A stretch of DNA of 64,000 bases from the NCBI RefSeq assembly GCF_900186835.1, contig NZ_LT906448.1, positions 2,208,001-2,272,000 of the forward strand. Reading direction: 5' to 3'. Positions 53,198 through 63,902 of the stretch are shown here, one piece after another. The DNA comes from Pasteurella dagmatis. Its GTDB lineage: Bacteria; Pseudomonadota; Gammaproteobacteria; Enterobacterales; Pasteurellaceae. The translations under genes were made by a program, and so were the position numbers. The notes beneath the pieces were generated by a model. That model did no database searches, was not told the DNA's origin, and saw nothing but the letters and a program-made list of their open reading frames with translations. Numbering within the stretch: position 1 is the first letter of the stretch; each line of letters opens with the position of its first letter.

Positions 53198-53399
53198 ATG
53201 AACTACCATTTAACTTGTTATTATTTGTAAAACATTGCACTATTTTAATAGTGTAAAGATAAAAATCAAATGATTTTTTTGAATTTCTTTTTGGTTTGCT
53301 CTATTAGATGGAGTCACCTCTCTATCTCGACAAATTGAGTAAATTAAGGCTATAATTGAACGATTTTATTTATAATTAACTTGAAATAAGGAATAAAAA

Positions 53400-53927
53400 A
53401 TGGGTTTAGAAAACGTGCCAGCAGGTAAAGAATTACCAGATGATATTTATGTTGTGATTGAAATTCCTGCAAACTCTGATCCAATCAAATATGAGGTGGA
53501 TAAAGAAAGCGGTTCATTATTCGTAGATCGCTTTATGGCAACAGCAATGTTTTATCCTGCAAATTATGGTTATGTAAACCATACACTTTCCTCTGATGGT
53601 GATCCTGTGGATGTATTAGTGCCAACACCATATCCATTACAACCAGGATCTGTGATTCGTTGCCGTCCAGTTGGCGTATTAAAAATGACTGACGAAGCAG
53701 GCGGAGATGCGAAAGTTGTTGCAGTTCCACATAGCAAATTAACTAAAGAATACGATCACATCAAAGATGTTGATGATTTGCCAACGTTATTAAAAGCACA
53801 AATTCAGCACTTCTTCGAAAGCTATAAAGCGTTAGAAGCCGGTAAATGGGTGAAAGTTGATGGCTGGGAAGGTGTTGAAGCAGCACGTCAAGAAATCTTA
53901 GAATCATTTGAACGTGCGAAAAAATAA
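53400..53927 (+). CDS. ppa: Inorganic pyrophosphatase
   Basis: Family I soluble pyrophosphatase, 175 residues. Signature DGDPVDVLV plus [18 protein letters not shown] and YPANYGYV supply the metal-binding acids. Good AATAAGGAATAAAAA leader; followed by a strong terminator. Confidence 0.97.
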   Translation: MGLENVPAGKELPDDIYVVIEIPANSDPIKYEVDKESGSLFVDRFMATAMFYPANYGYVNHTLSSDGDPVDVLVPTPYPLQPGSVIRCRPVGVLKMTDEAGGDAKVVAVPHSKLTKEYDHIKDVDDLPTLLKAQIQHFFESYKALEAGKWVKVDGWEGVEAARQEILESFERAKK

Positions 53928-53940
53928 TCAATATGTTATA

Positions 53941-53969
53941 AATACCGCTTAAAAGAGCGGTATTTTTTT
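53941..53969 (+). terminator. Terminator of ppa
   Basis: Perfect stem AATACCGCT/AGCGGTATT, 6-nt loop, followed by five or more T. Confidence 0.88.
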
Positions 53970-53999
53970 ACTTAATTTTTATTTTTGAGTGAGGCATCT

Positions 54000-54770
54000 A
54001 TGATGACATTAAAGAAAGTAGTTTTAGTTTCTAGCTTAGCATTACTATTAAACGCTTGTGCAGATTCTGCTACTATTAATCAGCAATCAGCACTTTCCTA
54101 TTCACAAACGGTCGATAAAGCACGTAAGCAACACGTATTAGATACGTCATCACCAACAGCAAAACGTATTCATTCCGTATTCAAAAAAATGGTACCTTAT
54201 GCAGATAGAGAAAATCAGACTGGCGAGAAATTCCATTGGCAGCTAAGCGTGATTAAATCAAAAGAATTAAATGCTTGGGCAATGCCTGGTGGTAAAATGG
54301 CATTTTATACGGGCTTAGTGGATTCATTAAAATTAACAAATGATGAAATTGCAACGGTAATGGGTCATGAAATGGCACATGCCTTAAAAGAGCACGGTAA
54401 GAAAAGAGTGAATATAGGGCAGTTTACCAATGTATTAGCAGAGGTTGCTCATGTAGCACTTTCAACACAAATAGGAGCAGACGGTAGTTCATTGGTAGTT
54501 GGTTTGACCAAAGATTGGGCTTTAGATAAACCATATTCTCGTAGTAATGAAACTGAAGCAGATGAAGTGGGTTTAATGCTAATGGCAAAAGCAGGCTTTA
54601 ACCCAGAAGCTGCTCCAAAACTTTGGCAAAAAATGCAAAGTGCATCACAAGGTTCTCAAAGTGTATTAGCAGCTTTATCTTCAACGCATCCAAGTGATAG
54701 TGATCGCCAACAAAATTTATTGCGTTTAATGCCACAAGCAGTTGAATTGTACAAACAATCAAAAAAATAA
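54000..54770 (+). CDS. loiP: M48 metalloprotease lipoprotein LoiP-like
   Basis: 256 residues. Lipobox LLLNAC (Cys at about residue 19) and zinc protease motif HEMAH with the downstream glutamate in SNETEADEVG. This is the LoiP/YggG type, an outer-membrane-facing quality-control protease. Start ATG at 54000 or 54003 after GTGAGG; a TTG at 53985 is unlikely. Confidence 0.88.
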   Translation: MMTLKKVVLVSSLALLLNACADSATINQQSALSYSQTVDKARKQHVLDTSSPTAKRIHSVFKKMVPYADRENQTGEKFHWQLSVIKSKELNAWAMPGGKMAFYTGLVDSLKLTNDEIATVMGHEMAHALKEHGKKRVNIGQFTNVLAEVAHVALSTQIGADGSSLVVGLTKDWALDKPYSRSNETEADEVGLMLMAKAGFNPEAAPKLWQKMQSASQGSQSVLAALSSTHPSDSDRQQNLLRLMPQAVELYKQSKK

Positions 54771-54794
54771 TTGTTGATTGAACAGAGTGAATAA

Positions 54795-54834
54795 AAATGA
54801 GTTAGTGTGTTGAAAAACACTAACTCATTTTTTG
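54795..54834 (+). terminator. Terminator of loiP
   Basis: Perfect 14-bp stem with TGAGTTAGTGT/ACACTAACTCA core, 8-nt loop, T-run. The remaining 190 bases to the next gene show nothing I can name. Confidence 0.88.
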
Positions 54835-55023
54835 TATTTGGCTTATTACAGTCTAAGATCACACTCGCTAATTTTGTAGCTTGTTTGATTTGAAGCTCCG
54901 GTTAATTGTAACTAGTTCCGAGTATCTCATATAGACTGAGGTAGTAATAGGTTTTTATTCTGAACCTCAACAATTTTAGATTCTTTTTCCCATAAGAGGC
55001 AAAGGGTGTTTAGTTGATTACTA

Positions 55024-55494
55024 CTATAAAAGTTTACTGATAGTCAGTCCTACAGCAAAACTGACAAGAAGCGTAAAAAAAGCACTCCATAAAAAGGCTC
55101 TCATTGCACTCACTGTAACAAATTTAGGTTTTAACACAGCAATTGCAAGTGATGTAATTGCTGCCCCAAGCAGCCAAAAAATATAAATTGCCCAGATCGC
55201 AGCAGCACTTTTAGGATCAGGTATTGAATAAGACATTATTGCGACAATGGTAAAGATAAGTAATGCGGATAATGTACTACCTGTTACCGCTGCAGGTCTT
55301 ACAAAGAGATAGGGAAGGCAAGCCAGCACAAAAGGGATAATAAGGGTGCCAATATTTAACAAGGCAAATTCGATGATTTCTCCAATGGTCAGTTCAATAT
55401 TACTATTTGAAAAATAACTAGTGAAGGCGCTATAGGCTGTAATAATTAATAAGCTTAAAAAGCTACTGATGATTGCGATCTTTTTTTCTGTCAT
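55024..55494 (-). CDS. Hypothetical membrane protein
   Basis: 156 residues with about four or five membrane helices and very few charges. AAGGAAAG precedes the ATG at 55494; an earlier in-frame ATG at 55563 has no site. No domain recognised and no co-transcribed neighbour: loiP is convergent on its left, and tonB ends 178 bases away on its right. Confidence 0.7.
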   Translation of the reverse strand: MTEKKIAIISSFLSLLIITAYSAFTSYFSNSNIELTIGEIIEFALLNIGTLIIPFVLACLPYLFVRPAAVTGSTLSALLIFTIVAIMSYSIPDPKSAAAIWAIYIFWLLGAAITSLAIAVLKPKFVTVSAMRAFLWSAFFTLLVSFAVGLTISKLL

Positions 55495-55640
55495 ATTACT
55501 TTCCTTAAAAAATATTCCCAAATAAAACGTTTCTATCATAAGATTGAGATAAAAAATAATCAAATAACTTATATGAATATCAATTGCTAATGATATTGAA
55601 ATTGAAATGTAGGGTGCGTTTTTTGCAGAAAATACATTGA

Positions 55641-55668
55641 AAAAGTGCGGTGTTTTTACCGCACTTTT
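55641..55668 (-). terminator. Terminator of tonB formed by facing uptake sequences
   Basis: AAAAGTGCGGT/ACCGCACTTTT with a 6-nt loop, three bases past the tonB stop codon. Confidence 0.75.
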
Positions 55669-55671
55669 AGG

Positions 55672-56454
55672 TTAATTTGTGATTTTGAAACTCACAGGTA
55701 CACTGATTTCATTTGCCATTCCAGCAGGTAGTGGACCAATAGGGCGCGCACTATTTACCGCCGCAAGTGCTGCATTATCAAGTTCTTCTGAACCTGATGA
55801 TTTTGTAATACGAATATTACTAATTGCACCAGCACTGTTGATATGGAATATCAGGGTAACAACACCTTGTTTGCGCATCATACGTGCACGATTTGGGTAA
55901 CGTTTATGTTTTTCAATTTCGCGACGCAATGCAGAACGATATGCATTGATTTCGTTTGTACTATTACCTTTACCCACAAGATTAGGGTTATTACTTGTCA
56001 GGTTACCAGTAGTGGTTGCTTGTTGATTGATTGAGGCATTTGAATCAATCTGACGATCCGATTTAGGCAAATCTTTTTGCTCTTTTTTCGGTTTCTTTGG
56101 TTTATCTTTTGGCTTCTCTTTCGGTTTTTCCTTTGGTTTTTCTTTTGGTTTTTCCGGCTCTTTAGGTTTTTCTATTTCCTTAGGCGGTTCAGGTTTGACT
56201 GTAGGATCTGCCACTTCTTCTTTTGGCTTTTCTGGCTCAATTTCAGGCTGTACCGGTTCTGGCTCAGGTTCTGGTTCGGCAATCACTGTTGCAGCCAGCA
56301 TTTCCATTGAAATATGAGTCGATATTACATCGGCAGCAAAACCATTCGCACTGTCATCGTCTTTTTGTACAATCCAATAAAGGAAAGACACAAAACTTGC
56401 GTGAAAAAGCAATGATATTGCAAAACCGACACAAGAACGATTTTTAACTATCAT
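55672..56454 (-). CDS. tonB: TonB energy transducer
   Basis: 260 residues: N-terminal membrane anchor ([19 protein letters not shown], with the His typical of TonB), a long Pro/Glu/Lys region with EPEP and repeated KPKE units (about 60-120), and a C-terminal TonB domain with [20 protein letters not shown] and PVSFKI. Couples proton flow through ExbBD to outer-membrane haem and iron receptors. Overlaps exbD by four bases. Confidence 0.96.
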   Translation of the reverse strand: MIVKNRSCVGFAISLLFHASFVSFLYWIVQKDDDSANGFAADVISTHISMEMLAATVIAEPEPEPEPVQPEIEPEKPKEEVADPTVKPEPPKEIEKPKEPEKPKEKPKEKPKEKPKDKPKKPKKEQKDLPKSDRQIDSNASINQQATTTGNLTSNNPNLVGKGNSTNEINAYRSALRREIEKHKRYPNRARMMRKQGVVTLIFHINSAGAISNIRITKSSGSEELDNAALAAVNSARPIGPLPAGMANEISVPVSFKITN

Positions 56455-56849
56455 TGAGCTGCCTTTTCTTTGATGGTGACGATAGCAACATTTTTAATTT
56501 CATTTTTTGCCATCATATCGGTAATCGATACAAAGTCTTGGAAGGTTGATTTTGCATCTACTTTAAGAGTGACTTTTTGATCTTTTGCCCAAGTTGCAAT
56601 TTCAGCTTCTAATGCTTCTGCTGTAATTGGTTTATCATTAAAGAAAATTTCACCAGCTTCAGTTACAGTCAATAATTTTGCTAAATCATCTGAACGAAAT
56701 GCGACAGTCGAACTTGCTTTTGGTACGTTTACTTGAATTTTCCCTTGTGAAATAAAAGAGGCTGTGATTAAAACGATTGCCAACAATACCAACATAATGT
56801 CGATAAAAGGAATAATGTTGATTTCATCAAACTTTTTCACCTTGGCCAC
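56451..56849 (-). CDS. exbD: TonB-system protein ExbD
   Basis: 132 residues, one N-terminal membrane helix with the proton-path Asp in [11 protein letters not shown], periplasmic C-terminal domain. Directly adjoins exbB. Confidence 0.95.
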   Translation of the reverse strand: MAKVKKFDEINIIPFIDIMLVLLAIVLITASFISQGKIQVNVPKASSTVAFRSDDLAKLLTVTEAGEIFFNDKPITAEALEAEIATWAKDQKVTLKVDAKSTFQDFVSITDMMAKNEIKNVAIVTIKEKAAQ

Positions 56850-57308
56850 CTATGCATTTGATTGTGTTTTTTTCTCGTTTAAGGCAAACCATTTCAAGCG
56901 ATTGACTTCAACTTTACGCCCTAAGCCGTTGTAAAACACCATTGAAGGAATTGCTACTAAGATACCTACTGCAGTTGCTTTTAAAGCTAATGACAAATGC
57001 ACCATAATGGCTGCTGCATCAATTTCACCACCAGAGTGACCAAGTTCGTAGAATGTCAGAAGAATACCAATAACGGTTCCTAATAAGCCTACATAAGGTG
57101 CATTTGAACCAATGGTTGAAATTGCGGTGAGGTGACGTTGTAGATCGATGTCTAATTCGTGTACGTTATCATAAGTTGACACATCTACTTTATTTAAGAA
57201 AAGGAAACGCTCAATGACGAGCCAAAGCATAATGAAACTCATAATAGCCAATAGGCCTAAAATAATATAATCAATATATTCTTGTAAGAATTGGAATAAC
57301 TGTGGCAT
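56850..57308 (-). CDS. exbB: TonB-system protein ExbB
   Basis: 152 residues, MotA/TolQ/ExbB family, three membrane helices, with GLLGTVIGI and the [18 protein letters not shown] helix. First gene of exbB-exbD-tonB, behind a Fur-like promoter. Confidence 0.95.
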   Translation of the reverse strand: MPQLFQFLQEYIDYIILGLLAIMSFIMLWLVIERFLFLNKVDVSTYDNVHELDIDLQRHLTAISTIGSNAPYVGLLGTVIGILLTFYELGHSGGEIDAAAIMVHLSLALKATAVGILVAIPSMVFYNGLGRKVEVNRLKWFALNEKKTQSNA

Positions 57309-57349
57309 ATCTAAATCCTTTAATTTTTATCGCAAAAAAAGATTGCGTT

Positions 57350-57377
57350 ATTATACGGTATTGAGAATTAATTTCAA
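57350..57377 (-). promoter_or_regulatory. exbB promoter overlapping a Fur-box-like dyad
   Basis: On the minus strand TTGAAA (57377-57372), 16-bp spacer, perfect TATAAT (57355-57350). The dyad TTGA.AATTAATT.CAA (57361-57377) covers the -35 and spacer and resembles a Fur box. Iron-controlled exbBD-tonB would be expected, but the match to Fur is partial. Confidence 0.6.
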
Positions 57378-57531
57378 TTGCGCGATTCTAGCAGATGAAA
57401 AAAAAGACGTAAATAATAAACCAAAAATGAGGCGTGTTGTTTTGTACTAAATTAATTATTTTTTGAGTAAGATCAAAAGAATAAAATGAAAATGCGATGC
57501 GTTTTACACATCGCAAATGGGGGAGGTGCGG

Positions 57532-58791
57532 TTAAATTTTGACGACTTTTGCTTGTTTTACCATATTGTCACCGACTTCTAAAATTGTAATTTGTAAGCC
57601 GTTTATTTCGCAAATAGTTCCTTCCTCAGGGATTTCTTCCAAGTGTTCTAAGATCAATCCATTAAAAGTACGAGCATCTTCAGTATCTAAATTCCAGTCA
57701 AATAACTTATTCAAATCACGTAAATTTGCTGAACCTTCGATGATAATTGAACCGTCTGATTGATGAATCACTTCATCATCAATGGAAGGTGCCGTTGAAG
57801 TGGTAAATTCACCGACAATTTCTTCGAGAATATCTTCTAAGGTTACTAAACCTTTAATATCTCCGTATTCGTCAACAACTAAACCTATTCTTTCTTTATT
57901 GTTACGGAAATTGAGTAGCTGTGTGTTCAATGCTGTGCCTTCAGGGATAAAATAGACTTCATCAGCCGCACGGATTAGGGTTTCCTTATTGAATTCATTT
58001 TTATCTAGCATCAAACGATAGGCTTCGCGTACACGCAACATGCCTAAAATATTTTCGTCCATACTGCCTTTATATAGCACCACACGGCCGTGGGCTGCGT
58101 GATTTAATTGACGCATAATGGATTTCCAGTCGTCATCAATATCAATACCGCCAATGTCGTTTCGTGGCACCATAATGTCGTCGACGGTGACTTCTTCTAA
58201 ATCTAGGATTGAGAGCAACATCTCTTGGTGGGCAGAGGGAATAAATTTACCCGATTCATTCACAATAGAGCGCAGTTCTTCAGGGCTTAATGAATTAGAC
58301 TTTGTATCTGATTTTAAACGTAGAAGAGCTAAGATTCCTTGAATGATCAAGTTCATTAAATAAACTACTGGCGTGAATAAACGCAAGAATACCGAAAGTA
58401 AATGACTTGAAGTAAATGCCACTTTTTCTGGGTAACGTGCGGCAATGGTTTTTGGTAAAATTTCTGCAAAGATCAGCATCACAAAGGTTAACGCACCTGT
58501 TGCGATTGCAACCCCTGCATCACCATATAAGCGCATACCAATAATAGTCGTAATGGCGGATGCGGTAATATTGACGAGATTATTACAAATGAGAATGAGG
58601 CTAAGTAATACGTCTGTTTTTTTCAGTAATTTTTCTGCTTTTTTTGCGCCTTTATGCCCTTTTTCAGCTAAATGGCGGAGGCGATATCTGTTAGCAGATA
58701 ACAGACCTGTTTCTGAGCCTGAAAAATAAGCTGATGTGATAAGTAAAATTATGAGGGTAATAAACAGGGTACTAAGGGGAATACTGTCCAA
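57532..58791 (-). CDS. CNNM/CorC-type membrane protein YfjD
   Basis: 419 residues: DUF21 membrane domain of about four helices with SGSETGLLSANRYRL, two CBS domains (VDDIMVPRND, IGLVVDEYGDIKGLVTLEDILEEIVGEF), and a C-terminal CorC/HlyC domain. This family is linked to magnesium or cobalt efflux. Follows ypjD, as in E. coli. Confidence 0.88.
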   Translation of the reverse strand: MDSIPLSTLFITLIILLITSAYFSGSETGLLSANRYRLRHLAEKGHKGAKKAEKLLKKTDVLLSLILICNNLVNITASAITTIIGMRLYGDAGVAIATGALTFVMLIFAEILPKTIAARYPEKVAFTSSHLLSVFLRLFTPVVYLMNLIIQGILALLRLKSDTKSNSLSPEELRSIVNESGKFIPSAHQEMLLSILDLEEVTVDDIMVPRNDIGGIDIDDDWKSIMRQLNHAAHGRVVLYKGSMDENILGMLRVREAYRLMLDKNEFNKETLIRAADEVYFIPEGTALNTQLLNFRNNKERIGLVVDEYGDIKGLVTLEDILEEIVGEFTTSTAPSIDDEVIHQSDGSIIIEGSANLRDLNKLFDWNLDTEDARTFNGLILEHLEEIPEEGTICEINGLQITILEVGDNMVKQAKVVKI

Positions 58792-58858
58792 AATGCATCC
58801 TTTTTCGAGTTAACAACAAATTCACTCTTGTAAATAGCACATGAGTGAACAGAAATTG

Positions 58859-58898
58859 AAAAGTGCGGTTATTTTTTTGTATTTTTAACCGCACTTTT
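58859..58898. terminator. Facing uptake sequences between ypjD and yfjD
   Basis: AAAAGTGCGGTT (58859-58870) and AACCGCACTTTT (58887-58898). Possible terminator between the two genes. Confidence 0.6.
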
Positions 58899-58925
58899 GC
58901 AGATATAAGCATAAAGAAATATTGT

Positions 58926-59729
58926 CTATATTTCAAGCATTAGACGACTACCAAAATAAGCAATCGTGAGTAAAGTCGTACCTAAAATGGCATAAATGAC
59001 AATTCTTTTGCCACGCCAATATAATTTCCAATGCCCAATTAAGGCGATACCAAATACACACCAAGCTAAAAAAGAAAATACAGCTTTTTGGATATCTTGT
59101 GGCGCGAAATCTTTAGCTAGATGGAAAGAACCTGAGATTAGCACAATAGTGAGCAGTAACTCACCTGTGAGCATTAAGCGGAAAAAATGGCGTTCTACCA
59201 ACATTAAGGGTGGGATAATTGGAGAAAATGGCAGTTTTTTATTTTTTAAGCTACGATCAATCCAAAATATTTGGATCGAGTAAAGTGCAGCAATAAAACA
59301 AACTGAATAAGTAAACAACGATAGGCCAACATGGATAAATAGTGCAATATTTTTGCTAAGGTGATAAAGAAAATGGCTAGGGAGTAAGGTTGCTAAAATC
59401 ACATTCATAATAGCAAAACTATAAATAATAGGTAATAAAAACCATAGGGTTTTTATGCGTAGCAACATAGCAGAGGTGGAAAGGAAAGCAATAATCAGGC
59501 TAATTAATGAGCCAATGGCAGTAACAGTAAAGTTTTGACCTGAAATTAATTGAGTAAATAAATCAGTTAAACTGAAACAATGCAAAATAATGGCTAAAAA
59601 TGAGGTAGAAAAAAAGAGGGCTTGATTTGGCTTTTGAACTTGCTCACCAGATTGTGTTTTTAATAACATCGGCGTAATTAATAATAAGCTAGAAAGATAA
59701 AAAAATACTGAAAAAATAACAAGCCACAT
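58926..59729 (-). CDS. CcsA-like inner-membrane protein YpjD
   Basis: 267 residues from the ATG at 59729 (GAGGATATAGGA upstream), about eight membrane helices. Cytochrome c assembly-family fold, neighbour of ffh in the yfjD-ypjD-ffh order known from E. coli. No haem-handling role is shown for YpjD itself. The frame extends upstream to 59780, but the added part is hydrophilic and not family-like. Confidence 0.85.
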   Translation of the reverse strand: MWLVIFSVFFYLSSLLLITPMLLKTQSGEQVQKPNQALFFSTSFLAIILHCFSLTDLFTQLISGQNFTVTAIGSLISLIIAFLSTSAMLLRIKTLWFLLPIIYSFAIMNVILATLLPSHFLYHLSKNIALFIHVGLSLFTYSVCFIAALYSIQIFWIDRSLKNKKLPFSPIIPPLMLVERHFFRLMLTGELLLTIVLISGSFHLAKDFAPQDIQKAVFSFLAWCVFGIALIGHWKLYWRGKRIVIYAILGTTLLTIAYFGSRLMLEI

Positions 59730-59869
59730 TCCTATATCCTCATATTTATAGTCAATCCATTCTAACTTTCTCTCTATCAAATCGCTATAAATTTATTACA
59801 AATGATGAAAATCTACGGGATTTCAGTATAATTAAGACAATTTTTTTGGAGATAAAGTAGGAAAAATGA

Positions 59870-61246
59870 ATGTTTGAGAATTTATCAGATCGCTTGTCGA
59901 AAACCCTAAGAAATATTAGCGGTCGTGGTCGTTTAACGGAAGATAATATTAAAGAAACTTTGCGTGAAGTACGTATGGCGTTGCTTGAAGCTGACGTAGC
60001 GTTGCCTGTCGTACGTGATTTTATTAATAAAGTGAAAGAGCGTGCGATTGGTGTTGAAGTTAATAAAAGCCTAACTCCGGGTCAAGAGTTTGTTAAAATT
60101 GTTCAGGCTGAGCTTGAAGTAGCAATGGGTGAAGCGAACGAAAGTTTAAACCTTGCAACTCAACCTCCAGCGGTTATTTTAATGGCTGGCTTACAAGGTG
60201 CGGGTAAAACAACGAGCGTCGGTAAATTAGCGAAATTCTTAAAAGAACGTCACAAGAAGAAAGTGCTTGTTGTGTCTGCTGACGTTTATCGCCCAGCGGC
60301 TATCAAACAATTAGAAACTCTCGCACAAGCCGTTGGTGCTTCATTTTTCCCTTCTGATGTATCACAAAATCCAGTTGCTATCGCTCAAGCAGCTTTAGCT
60401 GAAGCAAAATTAAAATTCTATGATGTATTAATTGTTGATACCGCAGGTCGCCTACATGTTGATGGCGAAATGATGGATGAAATTAAACAAATTCACGCCG
60501 CACTTAACCCAATCGAAACGCTTTTCACTGTGGATGCAATGACCGGTCAAGACGCTGCGAATACCGCAAAAGCTTTTAATGAAGCTTTACCTTTAACTGG
60601 GGTAGTATTAACCAAAGTGGACGGAGATGCGCGTGGAGGTGCTGCGTTATCTATTCGTCAAATTACCGGTAAACCAATTAAATTCCTTGGTGTGGGTGAG
60701 AAAACAGATGCCTTAGAGCCATTCCACCCAGAGCGTGTTGCATCACGTATTCTTGGTATGGGCGACGTGTTGTCACTAATTGAAGATCTTGAACGTTCTG
60801 TTGACCGTGAAAAAGCGGAAAAAATGGCGCAGAAATTCAAAAAAGGTGATGATTTCACATTAGAAGATTTCCGTGAACAGCTCATTCAAATGAAAAATAT
60901 GGGTGGGATGATGTCTATGTTAGACAAACTTCCAGGTGCAAAAAATTTGCCAGACCACGTTAAAAATCAAGTGGATGATAAAATGTTTAACAAAATGGAA
61001 GCAATCATCAACTCAATGACTCTCAAAGAGCGTGCAAACCCAGATATCATCAAAGGATCACGCCGTCGTCGTATCGCAATGGGTTCAGGTACTCAAGTGC
61101 AAGACGTGAATAAATTGCTTAAACAATTCGACGAAATGCAAAGAATGATGAAAAAAATGCGCAAAGGCGGAATGGCAAAAATGATGCGTGGTATGCAAGG
61201 CATGATGGGCGGGCTCGGCGGTTTAGGTGGAATGTTTAGACGCTAA
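59870..61246 (+). CDS. ffh: Signal recognition particle protein Ffh
   Basis: 458 residues. N domain, GTPase G domain (GLQGAGKTT near 106, DTAGR, TKVDGDARGG) and a methionine-rich M domain that binds 4.5S RNA and signal peptides, ending GGLGGLGGMFRR. The rpsP usually next to ffh is not present; a terminator follows. Confidence 0.97.
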   Translation: MFENLSDRLSKTLRNISGRGRLTEDNIKETLREVRMALLEADVALPVVRDFINKVKERAIGVEVNKSLTPGQEFVKIVQAELEVAMGEANESLNLATQPPAVILMAGLQGAGKTTSVGKLAKFLKERHKKKVLVVSADVYRPAAIKQLETLAQAVGASFFPSDVSQNPVAIAQAALAEAKLKFYDVLIVDTAGRLHVDGEMMDEIKQIHAALNPIETLFTVDAMTGQDAANTAKAFNEALPLTGVVLTKVDGDARGGAALSIRQITGKPIKFLGVGEKTDALEPFHPERVASRILGMGDVLSLIEDLERSVDREKAEKMAQKFKKGDDFTLEDFREQLIQMKNMGGMMSMLDKLPGAKNLPDHVKNQVDDKMFNKMEAIINSMTLKERANPDIIKGSRRRRIAMGSGTQVQDVNKLLKQFDEMQRMMKKMRKGGMAKMMRGMQGMMGGLGGLGGMFRR

Positions 61247-61263
61247 TCTTTGTCTGTTTTGAG

Positions 61264-61300
61264 AGAAAAGTGCAATTTAGATTTTGCACTTTTCTTTTTC
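61264..61300 (+). terminator. Terminator of ffh
   Basis: Perfect 12-bp stem AGAAAAGTGCAA/TTGCACTTTTCT, followed by TTTTTC. Confidence 0.85.
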
Positions 61301-61306
61301 CCCAAT

Positions 61307-61348
61307 AAAAAGTGCGGTCAAAAAATTAAAAATTTTGACCGCACTTTT
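61307..61348 (-). terminator. Facing uptake sequences at the plsB end
   Basis: AAAAGTGCGGTCAAAA-type arm (from 61307) facing TTTTGACCGCACTTTT (61333-61348): 16-base arms. Probable terminator for plsB, lying between convergent ffh and plsB. Confidence 0.75.
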
Positions 61349-61373
61349 GTTTTATGAGTGTTTTTTCAAAAGA

Positions 61374-63803
61374 TTACTCTTCTTCAATTTTTGCAATCGC
61401 ACCTTTGATTGTGAGGCAAACCTCTGTTGAGATCACTTGATTTAAAATCTCTGCGACTTCCCCAAGTTTGTTTGTATCTGCGATGCCTTCTTCATTAAAG
61501 TAGCCTTCTTGTTTTAGGCTCGCAATGAATGCTGAGAATACTGCTTTATCAAAGAACTCAGGAGCATTGATGCCGTGTAAAACAGACAAGCGTTGTGCCA
61601 CAGATTGACTGTCTTTTTCTAAGTTTGCACGAGGCATTGCAGGGTCTTTCAATAAAATACTTACAGTGATGTAGTAGCGTTGTAAAATTTCACGCACACC
61701 AGAAGACCAAAGCTGTAACATTCTCACGCGAGGTTTGTTAATTGATAGCATATTTGCATTGCATTTTATGATTTCTTGACGTTGGAATTCCTCAATAATT
61801 TGCTCAATACGATCTTGCAATTCTTCTTGCGTGAAGGAAAGGAATAACTCACTTTTCAAGAATGGATAAATTTTACTTACTGCTTCTGATACTAACGGTT
61901 TTTGAATTGCTTCATAATGTAAAACAATGCTAGCAACTAATGATGGCAGCACAAATAAATGCTGAATATTGTTGCGATAATAAGTCATTAATACGGCAGA
62001 ATTACGCTCTAAACGAACAATTTCACCGAAGTTATCTTTTTCAACAATGATGCCGACACGCTCAAGTTTTAAAATGTGTTCAAGCATTTCTTCTGCAGAC
62101 TCAGTAGGTACTACAATGTCTTGTGAATAAGGTGAGTTTTGTAAGAATTTTTGGTAGCTCGCTAATTGCTCTAATAATTGTTCACGTGAAAGTGCACGTT
62201 GACGTGAAGAGAGCAAGGCTGTGCCTGTTAAATTCATTGCATTTACCGCCGCGGCTTTGTTGATATTGATCATGACTTGATTTGATACACCATCAACTGC
62301 TTGGTTAAACCATTGTGGACGCTCTTCTTGGTTTACATCATTTTTCCATTCAGGATAATGTTGGTTTAAGAAGTTACTTAAGGTGATTGGCTCGCCGAAA
62401 TTCACGTAGGCTTTACCTAAATTACGTAATTTTTTGATCACACGTAATACTAAGCCTGCATTTTCTTTCTCTTTTTCTGCACCACGTAATTCTTTTGCAT
62501 AAGTATCGACTTCAATCACGTGCTCGTAACCGACATAAACTGGCACAATTGAAATTGGGCGAGTTTGTTGTTGTAGCAATGCTTGCATTGTCATTGACAT
62601 CATACCTGTTTTAGGTGCCAGTAAACGACCAGTCCTTGAACGACCGCCTTCAATGAAGTATTCCACTGGGTAACCACGGTGGAATAACTCTGCGAGATAT
62701 TCTCGGAAAATTGTTGAATATAAGCGGTTACCTTTGAAAGTCCGTCGAATAAAGAAAGCCCCCCCACGACGAAACATTCCACCAACAGGCCAGAAGTTCA
62801 AATTAATACCAGCTGCGATATGTGGCGGAACTAAACCTTGATGGTAAAGCAAATAGGAAAGTAATAAATAGTCGATATGGCTGCGGTGACAAGGCACGTA
62901 TACGATTTCGTGACCATCTAAAGCCAATTTACGTACACGATCTGCGTGTTGGACTTCAATACCTTGATAAAGTTTGTTCCATAACCAACGTAAGAAACGA
63001 TCTGCAATACGTAAACCCTCATAATTTACGTTTGCGGCAATTTCTTCAAGAATTTTTTTAGCTTCTTGAGTAGCTTTCTCTTCGCTGATATTTTTTGCTT
63101 TCGCTTCATCTTTAATCGCATCTAAAATAGCTGATGAGACAAGCAATTTATTAAACATTGCTTCACGGTTTGGTAGGCGTGGACCTGTCGCTGAGATACG
63201 TTGTTTTGAAAAGTGAATTTTGGCTACACGAGCGAGTTTATGTGCAATCGCTTGATCTGAACCGTGCTCGTTGACCATATAGCGTAAGGACACTGCTTGT
63301 GAGAAGCGTACAAAAGTATCACGACCAAACCAAACCGCAGCGATAAATTTTTGAATACCACTTAATAAACGTAATTGTGGTAAGCCAGTTTGCTTTTCGT
63401 GACCTGGTGAGCGCCCCCAAAGCACAGAAACTGGAATCACTTGTACATCAAGTTCAAGTAAAGTGCGGTGCAATTCTAAATAATTATTGAAGACTTGAAT
63501 AGTTTCTTGTTTTGCACCTTTTGATTTGAAAAATTGTCGTCCTTCATCTAAGAAAACAAAGCGAGGCAACGTCTTATCGCCAATTTTATTTTTTTCTAAT
63601 GGATCAGGTAATCCTACGTTTAAACAGTTTTTTTGGAAAATCACAAGGTCAGTCTGTGAGGTATAAGGTAAAACGTAAACCATCGGTTGAGTTGTGTCTA
63701 ATTTTAACTCTTCGATAGGATTGTGTGGAATAGGGTTGTTTTTTACTAAAAAAGATAAGGGCAATTCCAGTATTTTGCGATAAATATTTAGAAAACTAAA
63801 CAT
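61374..63803 (-). CDS. plsB: Glycerol-3-phosphate 1-O-acyltransferase PlsB
   Basis: 809 residues, inner-membrane first enzyme of phospholipid synthesis. Acyltransferase blocks: [10 protein letters not shown] (H-x4-D), then [23 protein letters not shown] and [11 protein letters not shown]. Length is typical of the family. Carries one uptake core. Upstream 197 bases to the right edge hold possible ARG boxes. Confidence 0.96.
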   Translation of the reverse strand: MFSFLNIYRKILELPLSFLVKNNPIPHNPIEELKLDTTQPMVYVLPYTSQTDLVIFQKNCLNVGLPDPLEKNKIGDKTLPRFVFLDEGRQFFKSKGAKQETIQVFNNYLELHRTLLELDVQVIPVSVLWGRSPGHEKQTGLPQLRLLSGIQKFIAAVWFGRDTFVRFSQAVSLRYMVNEHGSDQAIAHKLARVAKIHFSKQRISATGPRLPNREAMFNKLLVSSAILDAIKDEAKAKNISEEKATQEAKKILEEIAANVNYEGLRIADRFLRWLWNKLYQGIEVQHADRVRKLALDGHEIVYVPCHRSHIDYLLLSYLLYHQGLVPPHIAAGINLNFWPVGGMFRRGGAFFIRRTFKGNRLYSTIFREYLAELFHRGYPVEYFIEGGRSRTGRLLAPKTGMMSMTMQALLQQQTRPISIVPVYVGYEHVIEVDTYAKELRGAEKEKENAGLVLRVIKKLRNLGKAYVNFGEPITLSNFLNQHYPEWKNDVNQEERPQWFNQAVDGVSNQVMININKAAAVNAMNLTGTALLSSRQRALSREQLLEQLASYQKFLQNSPYSQDIVVPTESAEEMLEHILKLERVGIIVEKDNFGEIVRLERNSAVLMTYYRNNIQHLFVLPSLVASIVLHYEAIQKPLVSEAVSKIYPFLKSELFLSFTQEELQDRIEQIIEEFQRQEIIKCNANMLSINKPRVRMLQLWSSGVREILQRYYITVSILLKDPAMPRANLEKDSQSVAQRLSVLHGINAPEFFDKAVFSAFIASLKQEGYFNEEGIADTNKLGEVAEILNQVISTEVCLTIKGAIAKIEEE

Positions 63804-63902
63804 AATGAATTTCCGTCTTAATAAGTTATTAGAAATGTTTACTTTAGTTTACCATAAAAATTTGAAATCGTGAGTTGTTGAATAAAAGAACTACATATAC
63901 TT

